Positions 16,808 through 25,322 of a stretch of DNA of 64,000 nt are shown here, one piece after another. Under the pieces are notes generated by a model, which was not told the origin of the DNA, did no database searches, and was given only the letters and a program-made list of their open reading frames with translations. The stretch comes from CAYPTB01 sp964413535 (GTDB taxonomy: Bacteria; Planctomycetota; UBA1135; GCA-002686595), in the NCBI GenBank assembly GCA_964413535.1, contig CAYPTB010000054.1:148787-212786 (forward strand). The letters are read 5' to 3'. Position 1 is the stretch's first letter. Every line of letters starts with the position of its first letter. A program made the position numbers and the translations under genes.

Positions 16808-18367
16808 CTACGGTGCCGGCTTCGCGCCGAAGGACGCTTGCACGGTGCCCTGGAAGCCCTGCACGGCGACGCGTTGCTGATAGAAGGCGAGGCCGCGTTC
16901 GCCGCCGAGTTCCTCGCCGCCGCCGGCGCGGCCGGGGCCGCCGTGGGTCATCTGCGGCAGCACCATGCCGGGTGGAAAGGTCTGGCTCGCGACCTTGTCG
17001 TTCGCGATCCACACGCGGCCGTGCCAGGGGCCGATGCCGAGCGCGACCTCTTGGGCCCAAGCCGCATCGTTCGCGTACAGGCTCGCGACGAGCCCGCCGC
17101 CGCCCTTGTTGACGAGGCGTATCGCTTCCTGCGCGTTCCCGGAGTAGGGCAGCACGACGGCGACGGGGCCGAACACCTCTTCGCCGTGGAAGACGTCCGC
17201 GTCCGCGTCCTTGGCGAGCAGCAGCGTGGGCGCGACGAAGAAACCCTTGTCGCGGATCGGCGCCGCGCCGCCGCACAAGGTCTCGGCTCGAGCGCTCTGC
17301 TGCGCGAGTCCCGCGCGCACGCCGACGAGCGCCGCCCTCGACGCGAGCGGACCCATGCGCGTGTCGCGCTCGCGCGGGTCCCCGACGACGATGCGCCCGA
17401 GCGCGGCCACGAGCTCCGCGGTCACTTCCTCCACGCGCTCCTTGGGCACGAGGATGCGCCGCACCGCCGTGCACTTCTGACCGCTCTTCTGGGTCATGTC
17501 GAGCACGGTGTTCTGCAGGAAGAGGCCGAAGGTCTCCGACGAGCCGTCGACGTCCGGCGCGAGCACGGCGGCGTTGACCGAGTCGCACTCGAGGTTCACG
17601 CGCACGTTCGCCGCGACGAGGTTCGCGTGACTCTTGAGCTCGGCGCCGGTCGCGGACGAGCCGGTGAACGCCAGGGCGTCCTGGGGGCCGAGGTGATCGA
17701 GGAGGTCGCCGACGCTGCCGCACACGAACTGGAAGGCGCCCTCGGGCAGGATGCCGCTCTCGGCGACGATGCGCGCGACGCGCCAGGCGACGAGCGCCGT
17801 CGGCGTGCCGGGCTTCTCGATCACGGGCACGCCGGCGAGCAGCGCGCAGGCCGCCTTCTCCATCTGTCCCCAGGCCGGGAAGTTGAAGGCGTTCACGTGC
17901 ACGGCCACGCCGTGGCGCGGAACGAGCACGTGCTGGCCGTGGAAGCGCGCCGTGCGGCCGAGCTGGATCCCCTCGCCGTCGGAGAGGAAGCCGCGCTCCC
18001 CATGGCGCTCCGCCAGGCGCTTGCCGAGGCTCGCGTAGAAAGCGAGCGTGCCCGTCGCGCCGTCGATGTCGAACTTCGCGTCGCCGCGCGTCGAGCCCGC
18101 GTTCGACTCCGAGAGCGCGATGAGCTCGTCGCGCCCTTCGTGGAGCGCGCCGGAGAGCGCCGCGAGCAGCGCGCCGCGCTCGGCGAAGCTCTGCGCGCGC
18201 AGTGCGGGTCCGCCCTTCTCGCGCGCAAAGCGCGTGACGGCGGCCATGTCGAGGCCGTCGGCGTTGCACCGGGCGAGGGGCTCCTCGGTCGTGGCGTCGA
18301 CCAGGACGGTGGGCTCGCCCCGGCCTTCGTGCCACTCTCCGAGGACGAAGCTCTTGCAGGTGATCAT
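16808..18367 (-). CDS. PaaZ/BoxD-type CoA-semialdehyde dehydrogenase (ALDH domain only)
   Basis: 519 residues from ATG 18367; earlier in-frame starts lack family similarity. The sequence tracks the ALDH half of PaaZ: GLDMAAVTRFAREKGGPALR near residue 38, HVNAFNFP (Asn162), FTGSSATG (234-241), LECDS with Glu260, and catalytic Cys299 in SGQKCTAVRR. PaaZ normally carries a C-terminal MaoC hydratase domain of about 150 residues; this protein ends without it, as does BoxD, the 3,4-dehydroadipyl-CoA semialdehyde dehydrogenase of benzoyl-CoA epoxidation pathways. Oxidation of a CoA-linked semialdehyde with NADP+ is the likely reaction. No other paa or box genes are visible nearby. It is divergent from the SDR/murQ pair. 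Confidence 0.82.
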   Translation of the reverse strand: MITCKSFVLGEWHEGRGEPTVLVDATTEEPLARCNADGLDMAAVTRFAREKGGPALRAQSFAERGALLAALSGALHEGRDELIALSESNAGSTRGDAKFDIDGATGTLAFYASLGKRLAERHGERGFLSDGEGIQLGRTARFHGQHVLVPRHGVAVHVNAFNFPAWGQMEKAACALLAGVPVIEKPGTPTALVAWRVARIVAESGILPEGAFQFVCGSVGDLLDHLGPQDALAFTGSSATGAELKSHANLVAANVRVNLECDSVNAAVLAPDVDGSSETFGLFLQNTVLDMTQKSGQKCTAVRRILVPKERVEEVTAELVAALGRIVVGDPRERDTRMGPLASRAALVGVRAGLAQQSARAETLCGGAAPIRDKGFFVAPTLLLAKDADADVFHGEEVFGPVAVVLPYSGNAQEAIRLVNKGGGGLVASLYANDAAWAQEVALGIGPWHGRVWIANDKVASQTFPPGMVLPQMTHGGPGRAGGGEELGGERGLAFYQQRVAVQGFQGTVQASFGAKPAP

Positions 18368-18914
18368 GGGGGTCGTGGGGCCCGGGTTCGTCTGGTTCCG
18401 GGCGGTGCGGAGCCCTGCGACCCGACCCGGGGAACGCTCGAAGGCGGAACAGATTAGCGGACGCACGCCACCGGCGCCTCGGGCTCTGTCGGGCTAGGGC
18501 GGGCTCGGGGGAAGCGTGCGAGCAGTCCGGCCCGTTCCCGCGACGCCAGTGCGTTCGCGCCGGTTTGGCTCAACCGCGGCGGGTCGCGGGAACCGATAGA
18601 CCGACTCTCCAATGGGAGTCGGAGGCGGGAGCTCGGTTCCGCGCCCGCGCGGGCCGAGCTCCCTTGCTCCCCCGCCGGCCTCGACTCCGGTCCCAACTGG
18701 ATCCCCACCCCGTGGGACTTTTCCGGGGACCTCGATCTGCGCGTGAAGAGCCGCGAGCTCGAGCAACGCGGTCTCGTGCCCGTCTCGCTCACGACCCAGG
18801 CCGCCGAGTAGCGGCTCTCCCGGCAAGCGGTTCCTCCGCGGGTCGGATTCGAAGGTACCGCGACGCGGGTCGGCCCGGGGTCGGGCGCTCTTCCGTGTGG
18901 CAGACTCACGCCCC
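18368..18914 (+). other. Intergenic region with a possible decayed coding tail
   Basis: 547 bp between the divergent aldehyde dehydrogenase and SDR genes. No full gene is visible. A plus-strand frame without a usable start codon runs to a TAG at 18809-18811 and ends with protein-like sequence (LDSGPNWIPTPWDFSGDLDL and then a charged, helix-like tail), possibly the end of a lost gene. A 14-bp string at 18566-18579 also occurs at 8558-8571. Promoters for both flanking genes should lie here, but I cannot place them. Confidence 0.25.
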
Positions 18915-19760
18915 ATGCTCGACGAGGGCCTTCCCGAGCCGGCGCGCTTCTTCCGCGCCGGGCTGTTCGACGGCGACGTGGCCGTGGTCACGGGGGGCGG
19001 CACGGGGCTCGGGCTCGAGATCAGCCGCTCGCTGGCGGCGCTCGGCGCGACGGTCGTGATCGCCTCGCGCTCGCGCGAGCACCACGCGCCCTTCCTCGCC
19101 GAGGCAGGGGAGCGCGGCTGGACGGCGCACGCGCTCGAGCTCGACGTGCGCGAGGCCGATCGCGTGCACGCGGCCGCCGCGGAGGTGATCGAGCGCTTCG
19201 GCAAGGTCGACGTGCTCGTGAACAACGCCGCGGGCAACTTCGTGTGCCCGGCGGAGAAGATGTCGCCGCGCGCGTGGCGCGCGGTGCTCGGGATCGCGCT
19301 CGACGGCACGTTCTACTGCAGCCGCTCGTTCGGCCGGCACATGCTGCGCGCCGGTAGCGGCCGCATGCTCAACGTGATCGCGACCTACGCCTGGACGGGC
19401 ATGCCGGGCGTCGCGCACTCGGCCAGCGCCAAGGCCGGCGTTTGGGCGCTCACGAAGACGCTCGCGGCGGAGTGGGCTTCGCGCGGGATCCGCGTCAACG
19501 CGCTCGCGCCGGGGCCGTTCCAGACCGACGGCGCGCGCGCGAACCTGTGGCCCGACGCCGCGGCCGAGGAGCGCATTCGCGCGAAGATCCCGCTCGGCCG
19601 CTTCGCGACGCGCGAGGAAGTCGCGCGCCACGCGCTGTACCTGCTCTCCCCCGCCGCGGACTACGTGACGGGCGAGACGTTGGTCGTCGACGGCGGGCTC
19701 ACGCTCGCGGCCGGCCGGATGTGGGAGCCCGGAGCCCTCGAGGGCGCGGAGGACGCGTGA
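18915..19760 (+). CDS. SDR oxidoreductase of the 2,4-dienoyl-CoA reductase type
   Basis: 281 residues from ATG 18915; a GTG at 18897 would add six residues. The Rossmann motif TGGGTGLG and the NNAAGN motif are present. The classical YxxxK is replaced: the active-site stretch reads TYAWTG followed by SASAK, the arrangement of mitochondrial and peroxisomal 2,4-dienoyl-CoA reductases, in which the Tyr and Lys are about 15 residues apart. This supports NADPH-dependent reduction of 2,4-dienoyl-CoA in unsaturated fatty-acid beta-oxidation. The stop overlaps the GTG start of murQ by four bases (GTGA), coupling a lipid enzyme to a cell-wall recycling enzyme. Confidence 0.88.
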   Translation: MLDEGLPEPARFFRAGLFDGDVAVVTGGGTGLGLEISRSLAALGATVVIASRSREHHAPFLAEAGERGWTAHALELDVREADRVHAAAAEVIERFGKVDVLVNNAAGNFVCPAEKMSPRAWRAVLGIALDGTFYCSRSFGRHMLRAGSGRMLNVIATYAWTGMPGVAHSASAKAGVWALTKTLAAEWASRGIRVNALAPGPFQTDGARANLWPDAAAEERIRAKIPLGRFATREEVARHALYLLSPAADYVTGETLVVDGGLTLAAGRMWEPGALEGAEDA

Positions 19761-20674
19761 CGCAGCAGCGGGACCGCTCGTCGCTCGCGACCGAGCGCGC
19801 GAACCCGGCCAGCGCGGAGCTCGATCGCATGCCGCTGCGCGACGCGCTCGCGCTCTTGGCGGCGGAGGACGCGCACGCGGTCGCGGCCGTGGCGCTGGCG
19901 CAGGCGGAGATCGCCCGCGCAGTCGAGCTCGTCGCGGAGCGGCTCGCGCGCGGCGGACGGCTCCTGTACGTCGGCGCCGGGACGAGCGGGCGCCTGGGAA
20001 TGCTCGACGCCGTCGAGTGCCCGCCGACCTTCCACACGCAACCGGAGCTCGTGCAGGCGATCGTGGCGGGCGGGAGCGCCGCGCTCACCGGCGCGGTCGA
20101 GGGCGCGGAGGACTCGCGCGCGGAAGCCGTGCGCGCGCTCGCGGAGCGCGGCGTGGGCGAATCCGACGTCGTCTTCGGCATCACGGCCGGCGGCACGACG
20201 CCCTTCGTGCACGCGGCGCTCGCGGAGGCGCGCGAGCGTGGCGCAGCGACCGTGTTCCTGGCCTGCGTGCCGTTCGACGAGGCACCCGACGCGGCGGACG
20301 TCTCGATCCGCGTCGTGACGGGCCCGGAGGTCGTCACCGGCAGCACGCGCCTGAAGGCGGGCACCGCGACGAAGCTCGTGCTCAATGCCGTGACGACGCT
20401 CGCGATGGTGCGGCTCGGCAAGGTGCACGGGAACCACATGGTCGACCTGCGCCCGACGAACACGAAGCTCGTCGACCGCGCGCAGCGGCTCGTGATGGAG
20501 CTCGCCGGCGTCGATCGCGCGCGCGCGAGCGAGTTGCTCGCGGCGGCGCACGGCCACGTGAAGGTGGCGGTCGTCGCGCAGCGGCTCGGCATCGACGTCG
20601 CGGCGGCGGAGCACCGGCTCGCGGAGTGCGACGGCTTCCTGCGCCGCACGCTCGAAGACGCCGCGGGTCATTGA
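19757..20674 (+). CDS. murQ: N-acetylmuramic acid 6-phosphate etherase
   Basis: 305 residues from GTG 19757, overlapping the SDR stop by four bases. It is a SIS-domain protein with GAGTSGRLG at 73-81, ECPPTF (Glu87) and EGAEDS (Glu115), matching the residues needed for ether cleavage in MurQ. The reaction splits MurNAc-6-phosphate into GlcNAc-6-phosphate and D-lactate in peptidoglycan recycling. Its stop codon overlaps the convergent 20668-21285 gene. The last 18 codons and the following 27 bp recur at 23230-23310, next to an AmpD-type amidase gene that works in the same pathway. Confidence 0.96.
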   Translation: MTQQRDRSSLATERANPASAELDRMPLRDALALLAAEDAHAVAAVALAQAEIARAVELVAERLARGGRLLYVGAGTSGRLGMLDAVECPPTFHTQPELVQAIVAGGSAALTGAVEGAEDSRAEAVRALAERGVGESDVVFGITAGGTTPFVHAALAEARERGAATVFLACVPFDEAPDAADVSIRVVTGPEVVTGSTRLKAGTATKLVLNAVTTLAMVRLGKVHGNHMVDLRPTNTKLVDRAQRLVMELAGVDRARASELLAAAHGHVKVAVVAQRLGIDVAAAEHRLAECDGFLRRTLEDAAGH

Positions 20675-20701
20675 ACGTCGACCACGAGCCCGTCGACGAA
20701 G
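20621..20701 (+). repeat. murQ 3'-end repeat, copy A (in the intact gene)
   Basis: An 81-bp block covering the last 18 codons of murQ and the last ~11 codons of the convergent gene. It aligns without gaps to 23230-23310 with 69 of 81 identical bases by my count. In both copies the murQ-frame stop (TGA here, TAG in copy B) and the minus-strand stop (TGA) sit at the same places, so both convergent gene ends were duplicated or co-inherited together. Confidence 0.85.
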
Positions 20702-21285
20702 ACGAAGTTGTAGGTCCTCGTCTTATCCAGGTGGGGAATCCGGTCGTAGCCCCAACGCACGCCTTTCTCGTCCACGTGCTGTCGATCCGGCTTCCCGTAG
20801 GCCTCGATGACATCTTCGTAGGACCAAAGTAGGTGATCGTGGCTCGAGGTCCTGATGTGGTCCTCGAAGGGGATCGCGCGATCGATCCACGCGAGCGCGC
20901 GAATGTCGAGTGTCGGTGCGCCGGTGGGGACGCGCTCGCGGCGACCCGACTCGTGCGACGCCGTGGAAGGGGACGAGTTCGTTGCGCCCGCCTGCAGCGA
21001 CTGCAACTGCCGCTCGACACGCGCCTCTGCGTCGGCGTCGGAGGTCACGGCGCGACGCGGACTCTCGCGCAAGGCTTCGGTGTTCGCCTGCAGCGCATCC
21101 ACTAGCTCGCGCAACTGGGCGAGCAGCTGCGCGTCGCTCGCTCCGTGGGGCGACGCAGCTTCCTGCAGCGGTCGCGCGACGACCGGTTCCGGCGGAGCGA
21201 CGTGGGCCAGGGCGCTCGCGGCGAAGCCGAAGAGCGCTCCCGCGACGAAGGTCGTGAGTCCGAGCACGAGTGGCTGAGTGGCCAT
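20668..21285 (-). CDS. Putative exported protein with a BamE/SmpA-like C-terminal fold
   Basis: 205 residues. An N-terminal hydrophobic segment (about 6-27) indicates export or anchoring; residues about 50-105 are a Gln/Glu/Leu-rich predicted coiled coil. The C-terminal ~55 residues follow the BamE/SmpA-OmlA pattern: YEDVIEAYGKPD, then an aromatic strand (GVRWGYDR) and a final YNFVFVDGLVV strand. BamE-like domains act in envelope protein complexes, but the coiled-coil arrangement is not that of BamE itself and no function is assigned. The stop overlaps the end of murQ. A divergent copy of its last residues (FVDGLVV then different residues) lies at 23277-23310. Confidence 0.65.
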   Translation of the reverse strand: MATQPLVLGLTTFVAGALFGFAASALAHVAPPEPVVARPLQEAASPHGASDAQLLAQLRELVDALQANTEALRESPRRAVTSDADAEARVERQLQSLQAGATNSSPSTASHESGRRERVPTGAPTLDIRALAWIDRAIPFEDHIRTSSHDHLLWSYEDVIEAYGKPDRQHVDEKGVRWGYDRIPHLDKTRTYNFVFVDGLVVDVQ

Positions 21286-21532
21286 GGCGAGCTCTCCTGG
21301 TTCGAGGAAGGGATCGAGGCTTGTCCGGACGTCCCATGCGAGTTCCTCGCTCGAGCCGTCGGACGCGGAATCATCTGGCGGGAAGGGGTTCTCGGCCAGG
21401 TCGAAGAGCTATGGGGGCTCGACGCGAAGCTCTACCGCCGGACGCGGCTCGTAATCGGAGCTCGCGGACGTCGATCGCGCGCGCGAGCGAGGTTTCAAGA
21501 GCTCGCAAGCACGCAGGACTTCGCCGTCGTCA

Positions 21533-23027
21533 TCAGGGTGCGTCACGCTTCGGCCTCGATGCGAGGAGCGCGCGCCCCTTGTCCGTGAGGCGATACCGTT
21601 GGAAGCGGCTGCGCGGCTTGTCGGGGACCGTCATCTCGATCAGACCGGCCTCGAGCGCTGGTTGCAGGTAGGCCTTGCGGAAGTGCTCGTCGTCTCTCAG
21701 GCCGAGGACGCCTTGGAGTTGCTGGCGGGTCATCTCTCCGACCAGCGCGCGCGCCAGCCTCTCGGGGGTGACTTCCGGGGTGACTTCCGGGGTGACTTCC
21801 CCTGTGACGATTTCGAGGCCGCGTTGCGGCCGCCGCCGGAGGGTGACGACGAAGCCATCCCCCAAGGCGAACTCCGGCTCGGGGAGCCCGGCTGCGACGC
21901 AGCGGGCGATCATGTCCCGCGTGCCCGTGCCCATGCGCTCGATGTGTCGCCAGGTAGAGCGGCTCGGCGAGCAGCGGATTGGCGGGCACCGACCCGTGCG
22001 GCCCGCGGAGCATCTCCAGGGTGAGCGACGGCGGCAGGGTCCCGGGGTTCCAGACCTCCAGCCTGTCGGCAAAGAGCATCACCTGCACGCTACCGTTGCT
22101 CGTGTAGTCACGGTGGGCGACGGCGTTGACGACCGCCTCGCGCACGACCTCGAGCGGCATTTCGTACGCGACCGGCGCCTGCGTGCTTCGCTCGCGCGTG
22201 CCTACGGCCAGGTTCAGCTTCGCCATGACGAAGTCCACCGCCTGATCGACGAGGTCGAAGACCGTTCCCTTGTACACCTGGTACGACGGGATCGGCTTGG
22301 TCACCTCGCTCCCATGGAAGTGAGCGCACTTGACCTCCGATGAGATGAGGAAACGTTGCGGCTGTAGCCCAAAGAGCAGCACCGCTGCATGCGTCGGTCG
22401 CGCGTCGTCCAGCAGGTGCAGGTGGGTCAGCAACTCCTCGGCGGTCGAGTCTTCGGGCAGGGAAAAACCCCTCGCTCGACGCGCGAGCGCGCTGAACGCC
22501 GCAATGCGTTCGCCATCCAGATCGGCGAGGGTTGCTCGGGGACAGGGCGCCGCATCGAAAGGCCCCGTGCGAATCAACTCGCGGTCTTCGAGGTACTGCA
22601 CCAAGGCGGCATACAGGCCGCCGATCAACTCGTGAGTCGAGGTGAAACGGCGGCGGACGAGCTGCGTTTCGGCCTTCGCTATCAGCGCCTTCGCTTTGGG
22701 CTGACGCTCGGCGTCGCCGGAGCTCTTGACGAAGACGAGCCTGGTCTTCCTCTCTTGGGTAGCCCGATCGAACTCGCGCTCGGTAGGCGAGATTCCCTCG
22801 TCGTCCTCGAAGCCGTAGTCGCTTCCGAACAGGCCGAGGTAGACATCACACCGATCCACCTCGCTCAGGTAAATCTGGTCGGCGCGTCGGTCCCGCGCCG
22901 GCAGATCCTCGAAGAGGAAGACCGAGAAGAACCGGCGCAGCAGGGCATCGCCCTCGACGAAGTCGCGTATCGCGCGTCTTTCTTCCGCGAGCTCCTTCTG
23001 AACGCTGCTGACGAAGACGCGCTCCAT
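21533..23027 (-). pseudogene. DUF4062 + HATPase_c_4-type ATP-binding + winged-helix protein, frameshifted
   Basis: From ATG 23027 (MERVFVSSVQKELAEERR) the first ~130 residues are a DUF4062 domain, a TIR-like fold found in signalling and defence proteins. The middle part resembles AlbA_2-linked ATP-binding proteins, with EVVREAVVNAVAHRDYTSNG and a GHKL-like NPLLAEPLYLA segment. The reading frame then breaks near 21953; in the next frame it continues HIERMGTGTRDMIARC, a short EVTP repeat, and a winged-helix-like C-terminus with LTDKGRALL. Removing one base restores a single chain of about 497 residues. The indel is either a true inactivation or a sequencing error. The gene sits inside the segment bounded by the two murQ-end repeats. 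Confidence 0.78.
21765..21800 (-). repeat. Triple 12-bp in-frame tandem repeat
   Basis: Three exact copies of a 12-bp unit (ggggtgacttcc on the plus strand). On the minus strand they encode repeated E-V-T-P units in the C-terminal part of the DUF4062 protein. Strings of this kind are a familiar feature between the ATP-binding and winged-helix parts of such proteins. Exact repeats make the tract prone to copy-number change without loss of frame. Confidence 0.85.
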
Positions 23028-23229
23028 CACGTGCGCAGCGTACGGGCACGCACGCTCTGCAAGCCGCCCGTTCTTCTCGTCGGAACTTGCAAAGAGTGGT
23101 TTCGTCGAGGGGGCATGATCGCGTGAAGCAACGGAACGGCGCGCTTCGGTCGCCATGATGTCCAAGTCGACGAGGAACTGCCAAGGCCAAGCACCAGGCA
23201 CGACGCGTTGACGTGCCGAGGGCTTGTTC

Positions 23230-23310
23230 GCGAAGTGCGACGGCTTCCTGCGCCGCGCGCTCGAAGACGCAGGCAGTCAGTAGAGCGCGACCACGAGCCC
23301 GTCGACGAAG
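23230..23310 (+). repeat. murQ 3'-end repeat, copy B (displaced)
   Basis: Ungapped match to 20621-20701, about 85% identical, same orientation. The plus-strand frame reads KCDGFLRRALEDAGSQ then TAG, clearly a MurQ C-terminus. The minus strand reads FVDGLVVALY then stop, a variant of the neighbouring BamE-like gene's end. No longer similarity to either gene is visible outside the block. It abuts the AmpD-type amidase gene, so it marks the far edge of the 2.5-kb insert. Confidence 0.85.
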
Positions 23311-23319
23311 CGGAAGGGG

Positions 23320-24261
23320 CTAGGGCGCAGGCTCGCGCAGGAGGTGCTCGGTGCGCGCGAGGAAGCGCTTCCAGTCGAAGGCGGGGCCGGGATCGGTCTT
23401 GTCGCGCGTGACGTGGTAGTGGCCGAGGATGCCGCCGAAGTCGGCGAACTCCTCGGCGCCGAGGGCCTGCGCGCGCACGCGGCCGGCCGAGTCGACGGGA
23501 ACGGCGAGCTCGATCTGCGGGAAGCTCCGCACGAGCACGGTGGCGAGCTGCGCGAGCGTCTCGTACTGCTCGGGCGTGAAGTCGTACTGCTCGTAGAGCG
23601 TTCCGTGGATGGGGCCCCGGAGCTTCTGCGCGCGCGCGGGTCGCGGCACGAAGCCGCGCGTGCGGATCCCGTTGCCGTCGCCCTCCGGCAGCACGACGCG
23701 CACGCCGCCCGCGTCGCGCCGATACCACCGCTCGAGCGTGCCGTCGCCGGGCGGATAGGCGCCGATCTGCGCGATCTCGATGCCGATCGAGCGCGGGTTC
23801 GCCTGCCGCGCGTGCCAGGCGGTCTCCGCGAGGTCGAGGGTTTGGTAGAGCGTTCCGTCGACGTCGAGCAGGAAGTGCACGGACAGACCGCGCCCCTCGA
23901 GGACCGCGAAGCAGCGCCGGCTCGTCCCGCACGCGTCGTAGTGCAGGACGAGCTGGTCGATCACGCGCGCGAGACCCGCGGGCGAAGCGACGCGCGCGCC
24001 GGGCGACGCCGGATCCTCGCGCCCGGGCGCGAAGCTCGCGCGCGTTCCCGCGCGTGCATAGGCGTTCATGCCGCCGGGCTCGCTCCACAGCACGACCGGC
24101 GCGTCGATCGGAAGGCGCCGACCGGCCGCGACGATCGCCCGACCGGGGCGGGAGGCCTCCGTCCCGGCCGCGAGCTCGCGCTCGTTCGAGCGCTCGCGGA
24201 TCGGCAGGGAATCGCCGCGCTGCCACGGTCGCGCGCTCGTGTCGAGCGGCGTCGTTCCCAC
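23320..24261 (-). CDS. N-acetylmuramoyl-L-alanine amidase (AmpD/PGRP family)
   Basis: 313 residues from GTG 24261. The zinc-amidase residues are visible: His107 in VLHYDA, Glu162 in GIEIA, and the C-terminal GHYHVTRDKTDPGPAFDW with a His and Asp290 completing the metal site. It cleaves the bond between MurNAc and the stem peptide. Immediately upstream in frame lies sequence resembling a lipoprotein signal (LVAWLALCASAC), but I find no ATG, GTG or TTG ahead of it, so the true N-terminus is uncertain. Together with murQ, which now lies 2.6 kb away on the opposite strand, it suggests a peptidoglycan recycling locus. Confidence 0.9.
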   Translation of the reverse strand: MGTTPLDTSARPWQRGDSLPIRERSNERELAAGTEASRPGRAIVAAGRRLPIDAPVVLWSEPGGMNAYARAGTRASFAPGREDPASPGARVASPAGLARVIDQLVLHYDACGTSRRCFAVLEGRGLSVHFLLDVDGTLYQTLDLAETAWHARQANPRSIGIEIAQIGAYPPGDGTLERWYRRDAGGVRVVLPEGDGNGIRTRGFVPRPARAQKLRGPIHGTLYEQYDFTPEQYETLAQLATVLVRSFPQIELAVPVDSAGRVRAQALGAEEFADFGGILGHYHVTRDKTDPGPAFDWKRFLARTEHLLREPAP

Positions 24262-24424
24262 GCACGCCGACGCGCAGAGCGCGAGCCACGCGACGAGGGC
24301 GCTGAGCTTCGCCCGTTGGGCGCGACGCGGGGAAGGGTTTCGAAGACTCGAGCGGAAGATGGCGGACCTCGGAGGCGGACCGCCGAGGATAGGGCCGCCG
24401 ACGGCCGAGGGAAGTCTTCGGGCG

Positions 24425-25144
24425 CTAACCCGCGAAAGTCTTGGGAGCCTCGCGCGGGTTGGCCTGCACCCGCTGCGCGTGCTCGAGGCTCGCCTCCGAG
24501 GAGGGACCGCCGCGGTTGGCGTCGACGAGCACCAGCACCTGGAAGCTCAGGTTGCACACGAACACGAGCGCGAAGGCCACGGCTTGACGCAGGGCGCCGC
24601 GCGAGAGCTCCGTGAAGGCGTTCACGACCTCGTCGCTCTGGGCGCGCGCGCTCGAGCAGAACTTGCGCGCCCCGACGCAGTCGAAGCGGATGCGCCACCA
24701 GTTCGCGAGCGAGTACGTGCACAAGAGGGCGCTGCCGAGCCCGATCAGGTGATGGCCCGTCAGCGTGGTCGTGCCGGTCATGCAAACGGAGACCACGCCG
24801 CAGAAGAGGAGCGCGCACAGCACGCGCACGATGTTGTGCACCTGCCAGCGGAAGTAGCGGTGCAGGATCGTGCGCGACTGCAGATGGGTGAAGGTCGTGG
24901 TGCTCTTCACGGCGCTCTCCACGTCCGCTCGGTGGCCGGGCAGCACGCTGGAGAGCTTCTCCACCGCGCGGCACAGGCCCGGGTTGCGGATCACCAGGAA
25001 CGCGAGCCAGCCGCCCGCCTGCCGGTCGGCCTCCGTGCGCGGCAACGCGAGCCCCGCCAGGAACGATCCGCGCCGGACGCGGAGCCCACAGAACACGCCC
25101 GCGGCCGCACAGCCGACCAGCGCGATGACCAAGATCGCATGCAT
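24425..25144 (-). CDS. Multi-pass membrane protein of unknown function
   Basis: 239 residues from ATG 25144 (MHAILVIALVGCAAAG). There are four hydrophobic segments: one at the N-terminus, two close together in the middle (VRVLCALLFCGVVSVC and GLGSALLCTYSLANWW) and one near the C-terminus (VAFALVFVCNLSFQVLVLV). A soluble, Ser/Thr-rich region with charged residues separates the first and second. Four or more cysteines are scattered in or near the membrane parts. I recognise no family. It lies between the amidase gene and arsS on the same strand, with 160-180 bp on each side, so it is probably a separate unit. Confidence 0.6.
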   Translation of the reverse strand: MHAILVIALVGCAAAGVFCGLRVRRGSFLAGLALPRTEADRQAGGWLAFLVIRNPGLCRAVEKLSSVLPGHRADVESAVKSTTTFTHLQSRTILHRYFRWQVHNIVRVLCALLFCGVVSVCMTGTTTLTGHHLIGLGSALLCTYSLANWWRIRFDCVGARKFCSSARAQSDEVVNAFTELSRGALRQAVAFALVFVCNLSFQVLVLVDANRGGPSSEASLEHAQRVQANPREAPKTFAG

Positions 25145-25322
25145 GGAGCTCGAATCCCTTCCCCTGTCATGGACTCGCGAAAGGCCTTCCCCGGCCCCCC
25201 GCAGGTTCCCTTCCCGGTTGCCGATCGGAGCGGCCGGCGAGCGGTCTTGAGACCGGGGCCGACCGATACCCAGGACATACGCCGACCCGCCGACGGGGCT
25301 CCGCGCCAATCTTTCCTAGGCC

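Noticed and set aside
8558..18579. An identical 14-mer (tggctcaaccgcgg) at 8558-8571 and 18566-18579 was considered as a shared promoter element.
   Set aside because: The sequence following it differs, no consistent -10 element can be placed at matching spacing, and one 14-mer match in this GC-rich window is weak evidence.
21765..21800. Short regular direct repeats resembling a tiny CRISPR or iteron array.
   Set aside because: The 12-bp units are contiguous, in frame and encode the E-V-T-P tract of the DUF4062 protein; there are no spacers or cas genes.
24262..24420. Extension of the amidase upstream to include a lipoprotein signal.
   Set aside because: The in-frame sequence does resemble a signal with a Cys, but contains no ATG, GTG or TTG, so the extension cannot be supported from sequence alone.
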